Shown piece after piece: positions 7,693 through 12,647 of a stretch of DNA of 12,647 bases (within the stretch, counting starts at the first letter, position 1; each line of letters opens with the position of its first letter). The notes under the pieces are model-generated. The model saw only the letters and a list, made by a program, of their open reading frames with translations, was not told the DNA's origin and ran no database searches. Where the stretch lies: positions 1-12,647 of the forward strand of contig CARDPF010000067.1 in the NCBI GenBank assembly GCA_948960675.1. Reading direction: 5' to 3'. The translations under genes and the position numbers were made by a program. Source of the DNA: an uncultured Eisenbergiella sp. GTDB lineage: Bacteria > Bacillota > Clostridia > Lachnospirales > Lachnospiraceae.

Positions 7693-8724
7693 ATGAGAGA
7701 AAAAGACAGGCCGATTTTGACGGTACCGATTGGCGATATTGCGGGTGTGGGTCCCGAGATTGTGGTGAAAGCTTTGGCGCACAGGGAGGTTTACGACTGG
7801 TGCAGGCCGCTGGTAGTGGGGGAGAAGAGGGCGTTGGAACGTGCGCTGGAGATTACGGGGATACGTGCGGCGCTGCATTGTCCAAAACGGACACAAGAAG
7901 CCAGGTATCAATACGGAACCATTGATCTGGTGGATTTGCATAACATAGATACGGATCATATCGTGTTCGGAAGGGTGCAGGCAGAGGCCGGCAGGGCGGC
8001 GTTTGAATTTATTGCGGAGTCCGTGAGGCTTTTGCAGGAAAAGCTGGCGGATGCCATTGTGACGACCACCATTAATAAAGAAGCGCTGCGCGCGGCAAAG
8101 GTTCCTTATATCGGGCATACGGAAATTATAGGGGGACTGCTTGGCGCAGAGGACCCCATGACGATGTTTGAGGTGCGGGGGCTGCGGGTTTTTTTCCTGA
8201 GCAGACATCTTTCCTTGGCAGACGCCATCCGCTATGTGACGCAGGAGAATGTATACCGGTATATCCGCAGGTGCAGGGCGGGCATGAAAAGCCTTGGAAT
8301 TGAACATCCCAGAATCGCGGTGGCGGGACTCAACCCCCACAGCGGAGAGCACGGGCTGTTTGGATGGGAAGAGGTCAATGAGATTGCGCCTGCCATTGCG
8401 CGCGCGAGAAGGGATGGTATAGAGGTGGAAGGACCCGTCGGGGCGGATTCGGTGTTTTATCTGGCGCTGCAAGGAAAGTATGACGCGGTGATTTCCCTCT
8501 ATCACGACCAGGGACATATTGCGACGAAGATGGTGGATTTTGAAAGGACGATTTCCGTGACCGTCGGCATGCCCTATATCCGTACATCGGTGGATCACGG
8601 AACCGCTTTTGATATCGCCGGTACGAACAGGGTGAGCGAAGTCAGCATGTATGAAGCGCTTCGCCTTGGGGCGCAATATGCACAGACATATCGGAGTGAT
8701 TTGATGAAGGAGGAAACGAGATGA
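7693..8724 (+). CDS. pdxA: PdxA-family phosphate-substrate dehydrogenase (PdxA/PdxA2-like)
   Basis: This 343-residue protein belongs to the NAD-dependent, metal-using 4-hydroxythreonine-4-phosphate dehydrogenase family. The opening PIGDIAGVGPEIVVKAL is the family start. The likely metal-binding histidines are H142 in GHTEIIGG, H172 in SRHLSLADA, and H271 in LYHDQGH. TTTINKEAL at 124-132, GLNPHSGEHGLFG at 212-224 and VDHGTAFDIAG at 300-310 are also conserved. The fold and catalytic residues look complete. In vitamin B6 synthesis PdxA oxidises 4-phosphohydroxy-L-threonine. The PdxA2 branch oxidises related sugar-acid phosphates such as 4-phospho-D-erythronate or threonate and usually sits with a DUF1537 kinase. 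No kinase or pdxJ is present here. The gene overlaps the GH3 gene by ATGA and lies under a sugar-type repressor, so a catabolic role is more likely than B6 synthesis. The symbol marks the family, not a proven function. Confidence 0.88.
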   Translation: MREKDRPILTVPIGDIAGVGPEIVVKALAHREVYDWCRPLVVGEKRALERALEITGIRAALHCPKRTQEARYQYGTIDLVDLHNIDTDHIVFGRVQAEAGRAAFEFIAESVRLLQEKLADAIVTTTINKEALRAAKVPYIGHTEIIGGLLGAEDPMTMFEVRGLRVFFLSRHLSLADAIRYVTQENVYRYIRRCRAGMKSLGIEHPRIAVAGLNPHSGEHGLFGWEEVNEIAPAIARARRDGIEVEGPVGADSVFYLALQGKYDAVISLYHDQGHIATKMVDFERTISVTVGMPYIRTSVDHGTAFDIAGTNRVSEVSMYEALRLGAQYAQTYRSDLMKEETR

Positions 8725-11135
8725 AAAACTGGAACCGGTATTTTTACCAGCCTGTTCTTCCTCTGGGAGAGGACCAAAAGAGAGTGACGGGCGCAAGGGA
8801 ACATATCGAACTTTCGCGCAGGGCGGCAGCGGAAGGAATGGTGCTTTTGAAAAACGAACAAAACGTGCTTCCGATGGCAGCGGGAAAGCGGGTGGCGGTG
8901 TTTGGAAAGGCATGTGTGGACTATGTAAAGGGCGGCGGCGGAAGTGGGGATGTGACAACAGAGTACAGGCATAATCTGATTGACGGGCTGCGTATCAAGG
9001 AGGCGGAAGGTAAAATTTCGCTCTATGAGCCTTTGGCAGAATACTACGCTGGGGAAGTCCAAAAGCAGTATGCGCAAGGTGTCGTGCCGGGGATGACGGA
9101 GGAAACGCAGATTCCGGAAAAGCTGCTGAAAGGCGCGAAAAGATTTACGGATACGGCCATTGTCACGATTTGCCGGTTTTCGGGGGAAAACTGGGACCGC
9201 ACGGTGGGACCGGAGGGTGTGGGGGATCCGCCGTTTCAGTCCGAACGGGGGCGCATCCTTGTGGAGAGATCCCGCAAACTATTTGAGCGGGGGGATTTTT
9301 ATCTATCCGATGCGGAACAAAAAATGGTGGAACTGGTAAAAGAAAATTTTACGCACGTGATAGTAGTCATGAACGTGGGCGGCATGGTGGATTCCTCCTG
9401 GTTTGCCACAGATGAGAGGATACAGTCGGTGTTGATGGCATGGCAGGGCGGAATGGAAGGCGGGCTGGCGGCTGCAGATCTTTTGGTGGGGGATGAGGTT
9501 CCTTCCGGAAAGTTGGCGGATACCTTTGCGAAAAGCTTGGCGGATTATCCATCCTCCGCCAATTTTCACGATTCCTTTTGGCATGTGGAGTACACGGAGG
9601 ACATTTTTGTCGGCTACCGCTATTTTGAGACTGTTCCCGGCGCTGCAAAAAGGGTGAATTATCCGTTCGGTTTCGGACTTTCTTATACAAAGTTTACAGT
9701 GGCGCAAAAGCACTGTGAAATGACGCAAAAAGGGCTGGAAGTGATTGCGGAAGTGACCAATATCGGGGGCTGTCCGGGAAAGGAGGTGCTGCAGCTTTAT
9801 ATGAGCGCTCCGCAGGGCAGGCTCGGTAAACCGGCAAAGGAATTAAAGGCATACGCAAAAACAAGGCTTTTGTGTCCCGGGGAGAGTCAGGTTTTGTCCC
9901 TTTTCGTTCCGAAGGAAAGCATGGCCTCTTATGATGACTGCGGGAAGGTGTGTAAGTCGGCATATGTGTTGGAAAAAGGAATCTATTTTTTCTGGCTGGG
10001 AACCAGTGTGTGGGATGTGGAGAAGGTTGCGGTAGGGCATGAGCAAAAGCAGGACGAGGTGATCCGGCAGCTTTCGGAAAAATGCGCCCCCAATATGTTG
10101 GAAAAGCGTTTGTGCGCGGACGGAACATGGGAAGTACTTGACACGGATGGGACGGCAGTGCAAATTTCCGAATATGACAGCGAAAAGACGCCTCCGCAAG
10201 GGGCGTGCGGCCGGAAGATTCCCGGAAAGCCCTGGGGGAAAATTACGGTGAAGCCGCAATTTGGGGAAGTGGCGGAAGGAAACATGGATCTGGATGCGTT
10301 TATGGGGCTTTTGTCCCTGGAGGATGTGATTGAACTTCTCTGTGGACAGCCAAATACCGGTGTGGCCAATACCTTTGGGTTTGGAAATCTTCCTCCCTAC
10401 GGCGTGCCGAATGTGATGACCGCAGACGGTCCTGCAGGCTTGCGGATCCGGCCGGAATGTCAGGTGTATACAACGGCGTTTCCCTGCGCGACACAGCTGG
10501 CCTGCACCTGGAATCAGGAACTGGTAGAGCAGGTGGGAAGGGCGGGAGCCCATGAAGTTTTGGAAAATAACATGGGGGTTTGGCTGGCTCCGGCGATGAA
10601 TATCCACAGAAGTCCCCTTTGCGGGCGCAACTTTGAATATTATTCGGAAGATCCCCTTTTGACAGGAAAAATGGGGGCGGCCATGGTGAGGGGAATCCAG
10701 TCGCGTCATGTGGCAGCTTGTGTAAAGCATTTTTGCTGTAACAATAAAGAAACGGCACGTGTTGAGAGCGATTCCAGGGTTTCCGAGCGGGCGCTGCGGG
10801 AGATTTACCTCAAAGGATTTGAAATTGCCGTGAAAGAGGCGGATCCCTGGACGGTGATGTCGTCCTATAATATTTTGAATGGTCGGCGTGTTTCGGAGAA
10901 CCGGGAACTGCTCACGGACATTTTGCGTAACGAATGGGGATTTGACGGGATTGTGACGACCGATTGGTGGAACCACGGGGAACAATATCTGGAGATTAAG
11001 GCCGGAAACGACGTGAAGATGGGATGCGGATATCCTGAGCGGCTTTACAAAGACTGTGAGGAGGGAAGGATCACGGAGGAAGAAATTCGGGTATGCGCAA
11101 AGCGTATGCTGGAGTTGATTTTAAAGCTGGATTGA
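8721..11135 (+). CDS. GH3 beta-glycosidase (beta-glucosidase type) with swapped domain order
   Basis: This 804-residue glycoside hydrolase family 3 enzyme has its domains in reverse order from most GH3 proteins. The ATG overlaps the pdxA-like stop and follows AAGGAGG. Residues 30-290 form the alpha/beta sandwich normally found second, starting SRRAAAEGMVLLKNEQNVLP. It contains RFSGENWDR at 152-160, where Glu156 fits the acid/base position. GFGLSYTKF lies near 316, followed by a fibronectin type III-like domain at about 335-430. The catalytic TIM barrel comes last, about 520-795, with TADGPAGLR (Asp569), KHF at 669-671 and the nucleophile Asp748 in VTTDWWNHG. There is no signal peptide, so it acts in the cytoplasm. 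Reversed GH3 enzymes are known from rumen Clostridia such as Butyrivibrio and Ruminococcus. Beta-glucosidase is the likeliest activity; beta-xylosidase or N-acetylglucosaminidase cannot be excluded from motifs. Confidence 0.92.
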   Translation: MKNWNRYFYQPVLPLGEDQKRVTGAREHIELSRRAAAEGMVLLKNEQNVLPMAAGKRVAVFGKACVDYVKGGGGSGDVTTEYRHNLIDGLRIKEAEGKISLYEPLAEYYAGEVQKQYAQGVVPGMTEETQIPEKLLKGAKRFTDTAIVTICRFSGENWDRTVGPEGVGDPPFQSERGRILVERSRKLFERGDFYLSDAEQKMVELVKENFTHVIVVMNVGGMVDSSWFATDERIQSVLMAWQGGMEGGLAAADLLVGDEVPSGKLADTFAKSLADYPSSANFHDSFWHVEYTEDIFVGYRYFETVPGAAKRVNYPFGFGLSYTKFTVAQKHCEMTQKGLEVIAEVTNIGGCPGKEVLQLYMSAPQGRLGKPAKELKAYAKTRLLCPGESQVLSLFVPKESMASYDDCGKVCKSAYVLEKGIYFFWLGTSVWDVEKVAVGHEQKQDEVIRQLSEKCAPNMLEKRLCADGTWEVLDTDGTAVQISEYDSEKTPPQGACGRKIPGKPWGKITVKPQFGEVAEGNMDLDAFMGLLSLEDVIELLCGQPNTGVANTFGFGNLPPYGVPNVMTADGPAGLRIRPECQVYTTAFPCATQLACTWNQELVEQVGRAGAHEVLENNMGVWLAPAMNIHRSPLCGRNFEYYSEDPLLTGKMGAAMVRGIQSRHVAACVKHFCCNNKETARVESDSRVSERALREIYLKGFEIAVKEADPWTVMSSYNILNGRRVSENRELLTDILRNEWGFDGIVTTDWWNHGEQYLEIKAGNDVKMGCGYPERLYKDCEEGRITEEEIRVCAKRMLELILKLD

Positions 11136-11201
11136 GGGCTGTAGTTTAACCATGGCTCTTTGGTGCATTACAGGAATTTGACAAAATGATGAGTCCTCTT
11201 T

Positions 11202-11250
11202 GCCATGTGCAGCCGGAAAAAAGTACGTGCCTTTTCTGGTTGCACATGGC
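11202..11250. repeat. Strong hairpin, 19-bp stem, downstream of GH3
   Basis: GCCATGTGCAGCCGGAAAA (11202-11220) pairs along its whole length with TTTTCTGGTTGCACATGGC (11232-11250), with only two G-U pairs, around an 11-base loop. There is no T-run after either arm, so it is not a standard terminator. The stretch 11136-11350 otherwise holds nothing I recognise. The hairpin may be a dispersed palindromic repeat, an mRNA 3' stabiliser for the GH3 transcript, or a part of a decayed element. Confidence 0.65.
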
Positions 11251-11353
11251 GATTGTAACTGGCTGGCAGATTTTGCGCATAGCGCGCAGTCCTGCTTGTA
11301 GGTTTTGGAACTTTCATAGTAGTTGGAAGGATAGGGCCAATCCAAAGCGAATA

Positions 11354-11389
11354 AAAACCCCCAGACCTTTTTAAAAGTCTGGGGGTTTT
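11354..11389. terminator. Bidirectional intrinsic terminator
   Basis: AAAACCCCCAGAC at 11354-11366 pairs perfectly with GTCTGGGGGTTTT at 11377-11389 around 10 bases. With a run of T after the GC stem on both strands it can stop the tRNA operon, whose last tRNA ends only two bases away, and any transcript coming from the GH3 gene 218 bases upstream. Confidence 0.92.
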
Positions 11390-11390
11390 A

Positions 11391-11463
11391 TGGACCCGAA
11401 GGGATTCGAACCCTCGGTCTCTGCGATGCGAACGCAGCGCTTTCCCATCTAAGCTACGAGCCC
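11391..11463 (-). tRNA. tRNA-Ala, anticodon CGC
   Basis: The - strand folds into a full 73-base cloverleaf. The acceptor stem is GGGCTCG with CGGGTCC, the D stem is GCTT/AAGC, and the anticodon stem is CTGCG/CGCAG with loop TTCGCAT, giving anticodon CGC for codon GCG. The T arm contains GGTTCGAATCC. The G3-U70 pair, the main identity mark of alanine tRNA, is present and supports the call. The discriminator is A and CCA is not encoded. Confidence 0.95.
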
Positions 11464-11489
11464 GAAACAAGATATGTAAATATCCATGA

Positions 11490-11563
11490 TGGAAGCAATG
11501 GGGCTCGAACCCATGACCTCTCGCGTGTGAGGCGAACGCTCATCCCAGCTGAGCTATGCTTCC
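11490..11563 (-). tRNA. tRNA-Val, anticodon CAC
   Basis: The - strand folds into a 74-base cloverleaf. The acceptor stem is GGAAGCA with TGCTTCC, the D stem is GCTC/GAGC, and the anticodon stem is TTCGC/GCGAG with loop CTCACAC, giving anticodon CAC for codon GTG. The T arm is ATGGG TTCGAGC CCCAT. The discriminator is A and CCA is not encoded. It lies 26 bases before the alanine tRNA and is probably cotranscribed with it. Confidence 0.95.
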
Positions 11564-11579
11564 GTTTGCTGACTTGTTC

Positions 11580-11607
11580 ATTATACCACTTTATAAAAAA
11601 GAATCAA
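11580..11607 (-). promoter_or_regulatory. Promoter of the tRNA-Val/tRNA-Ala operon
   Basis: On the - strand TTGATT (11602-11607) and a perfect TATAAT (11580-11585) are separated by 16 bases, with TGG just before the -10. Transcription would begin near 11573, about 10 bases before the valine tRNA. An AT-rich stretch upstream (about 11609-11630) could act as an UP element, as is usual for stable RNA promoters. Confidence 0.75.
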
Positions 11608-11638
11608 GCCCTAATTTGAAAAAATTTAAGATCCAGAT

Positions 11639-11804
11639 AACGGCCCGTTACTATTCATGGGCAATGTCACTTAGTTAAGCCACGGGTTTTGGGGGGCGTG
11701 CCAACGGGCGGGGAAGGCGGATCCTTTTGCAGGCCGTTGGCATGTCTCCCAAAGCCCATGGCTTAACTAACTGACATTGGCCGTGAATAGTAACAACGGC
11801 CCGT
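11639..11804. mobile_element. MITE-like element: 61-nt inverted arms with matching flanks
   Basis: Arms at 11647-11707 and 11734-11794 are reverse complements at 53 of 61 positions, around a 26-base loop, and no protein is encoded. AACGGCCC lies directly against both outer ends in the same orientation (11639-11646 and 11795-11802), and the match extends to AACGGCCCGT. That looks like an 8-bp target duplication. Because the flank is itself nearly palindromic, it could also be an outward extension of the inverted repeat. The element sits between the tRNA promoter and the end of the DUF1836 gene. I do not recognise its family. Confidence 0.65.
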
Positions 11805-11850
11805 CACAGGACAGACCTATCTGAACTGTCACCTGATTTTTACTGCTGCA

Positions 11851-12453
11851 TCATGACTGCAGGCTTTCCTGATACTGGTCGATGAGTTTTTCGATGATCA
11901 GCTTTTTGACATAAACGTCAAAGCTTAGCAGGCATATGAAGGAAAAAAGCTGCAAAAACTCCCGGTCCTCTTCCGGTGCGCTTCCGAAGGTGTTTTGGGA
12001 TTTATGGAATTTTTCAACAATGTCTTTCTTGAGCGCTTCCACTTCTTCCCGTTCCAAACCGAATACTTCGTTATAGACGGCTTCCAGCTTCAGCCCTTCC
12101 TCCTTACAAAAGAATTTATCCGTAATGGGTTTTAGGACGGCCTGTATATCGTTGATGGACATGAATCCTTTGAAATAATAAATAAAAATCAGGACCAGGA
12201 TATGCTCCTTGGTATATTTCTTCCGGATGGGAGGAGGCAGCAGGTCGTTTTTGGCATAGTTGTTGATCATGGTTTTGGTGAGGATTTTGTCCTCCTCCGG
12301 ATGGCGGGACGCACTTTTTAAGCGGCTGCCCATAAAGGTAGTCACCTGATCCATGTATAGTTCAATGTCCGGCACATCTTCCGGTTTGATGTAATGGATA
12401 CGATCCAGACTGTTCAATATGCTTTGCAGTAAATCATCTGTTTCCAATGTCAT
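11851..12453 (-). CDS. DUF1836 domain-containing protein
   Basis: This 200-residue protein is of unproven function, found widely in Firmicutes. The ATG at 12453 follows AAGGAG and a good promoter. The recognisable core spans about 33-110: YMDQVTTFM, then LTKTMINNYAKNDLLPPP at 58-75 and RKKYTKEHILVLIFIYYFKG at 77-96. It resembles a MerR-like helix-turn-helix followed by a helical region, so DNA binding is plausible but not shown. The C-terminal half (about 110-200) is predicted to be helical and hydrophobic in patches, ending FSFICLLSFDVYVKKLIIEK. No partner gene is visible. It stands alone, with the MITE-like element downstream and a related repeat upstream. Confidence 0.85.
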   Translation of the reverse strand: MTLETDDLLQSILNSLDRIHYIKPEDVPDIELYMDQVTTFMGSRLKSASRHPEEDKILTKTMINNYAKNDLLPPPIRKKYTKEHILVLIFIYYFKGFMSINDIQAVLKPITDKFFCKEEGLKLEAVYNEVFGLEREEVEALKKDIVEKFHKSQNTFGSAPEEDREFLQLFSFICLLSFDVYVKKLIIEKLIDQYQESLQS

Positions 12454-12474
12454 GGCTAAAATCTCCTTTTCTTC

Positions 12475-12503
12475 ATTATATAGTTTTCAATACTAGATGG
12501 CAA
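12475..12503 (-). promoter_or_regulatory. Sigma-A promoter for the DUF1836 gene
   Basis: On the - strand TTGCCA (12498-12503) and TATAAT (12475-12480) are separated by exactly 17 bases. The predicted start near 12468 gives a leader of about 15 bases with the AAGGAG ribosome binding site. Just upstream, AAAAAAT (12505-12511) and ATTTTTT (12517-12523) form an AT-rich inverted repeat that could be an UP element or a regulator site. Confidence 0.78.
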
Positions 12504-12549
12504 GAAAAAATGTGTTATTTTTTGTAACAGTGAAGCCACAGGCTAAACT

Positions 12550-12647
12550 GTTGTTATTCACGGGTCAATGTCATTTCGTTTAGACATGGGCTCAGGCAGT
12601 GCGTCGGCAGGCGTGGCAGCGGCAGGACAGCCCCTTACAATGTGGGC
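12550..12647. repeat. Diverged relative of the MITE-like arms, cut by window end
   Basis: From 12550 the sequence GTTGTTATTCACGGG, then CAATGTCA, GTTTAGACATGGGCT and a GC-rich stretch follow the same order as the arm of the element at 11647-11794. The match covers about 43 bases (12550-12592), with substitutions and a one-base length difference. The second arm would lie beyond the window. It shows the element is a repeat family, not a unique structure. Confidence 0.6.

Noticed and set aside
7512..7694. N-terminal extension of the repressor to 7694
   Set aside because: It would run through the repressor promoter, the operator repeats and the divergent promoter, and encodes a hydrophobic stretch not found in DeoR proteins. 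The ATG at 7511 has a ribosome binding site and the normal family start.
7626..7925. Short + strand frame (99 codons) starting in the promoter
   Set aside because: It starts at the -35 region and overlaps the pdxA-like gene in another frame, without a usable ribosome binding site.
7675..8958. Open frame on the - strand (427 codons) across the pdxA-like/GH3 junction
   Set aside because: It crosses two well-supported genes and its composition is low-complexity and Arg/Pro/His-rich.
9843..10985. Long open frame on the - strand (380 codons) opposite the GH3 gene
   Set aside because: It is a shadow of the GH3 coding frame, with no family motif and no ribosome binding site of note.
11168..11470. 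- strand frame (100 codons) running through the alanine tRNA
   Set aside because: It starts within the tRNA region and reads RSHRRDRGFESLRVH, a well-known false translation of tRNA sequence, and it crosses the terminator.
1..12647. CRISPR array, phage, toxin-antitoxin or defence genes
   Set aside because: No regularly spaced repeats and no matching protein families were seen. All substantial genes are accounted for by transport, sugar metabolism, regulation and DUF1836.

Overview
The window looks like a stretch of a Clostridia chromosome, most likely Lachnospiraceae. It has moderate GC, AAGGAGG-type ribosome binding sites, GTG/ATG starts, near-consensus sigma-A promoters, tRNA genes that do not encode CCA, a DUF1836 gene and an Opp-type transporter joined to glycoside hydrolases. 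The genus cannot be fixed from the sequence alone.

Layout. (1) Positions 2-6570, + strand: the 3' part of a carbohydrate-uptake operon, with Opp/Dpp-type permease 1 (cut by the window start), permease 2, ATPase 1 and ATPase 2, then a cytoplasmic GH2 beta-mannosidase. The solute-binding protein and the operon promoter are not in the window. (2) Positions 6571-6740: a convergent intergenic region with a large terminator-like hairpin and three copies of one arm that can pair in two ways. (3) Positions 6741-7511, - strand: a DeoR/GlpR-type repressor. (4) Positions 7512-7692: a divergent promoter region with a sigma-A promoter in each direction and AAAGAAC direct repeats around the + promoter, a likely operator. 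(5) Positions 7693-11135, + strand: a two-gene operon of a PdxA-family dehydrogenase and a GH3 glycosidase with swapped domain order, joined by an ATGA overlap. (6) Positions 11136-11607: a strong 19-bp-stem hairpin, a bidirectional terminator, and a tRNA-Val(CAC)/tRNA-Ala(CGC) operon on the - strand with its promoter. (7) Positions 11639-11804: a small non-coding element with 61-nt inverted arms and matching flanks, like a MITE. (8) Positions 11851-12503, - strand: a DUF1836 gene with its promoter. (9) From 12550: a diverged relative of the inverted-repeat arms, cut by the window end.

How it may work together (inference): short beta-linked oligosaccharides enter through the Opp-type ABC transporter and are cut in the cytoplasm by the beta-mannosidase and the GH3 enzyme. 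This would suit gluco-manno-oligosaccharides or another mixed beta-glycoside. The DeoR protein probably senses a sugar phosphate and controls the pdxA-like/GH3 operon, and perhaps the transporter operon. The PdxA-family enzyme is the least expected member. There is no pyridoxal gene beside it, and its coupling to a glycosidase suggests oxidation of a phosphorylated sugar-acid or polyol-type intermediate rather than vitamin B6 synthesis. I found no phage, CRISPR, defence or toxin module.
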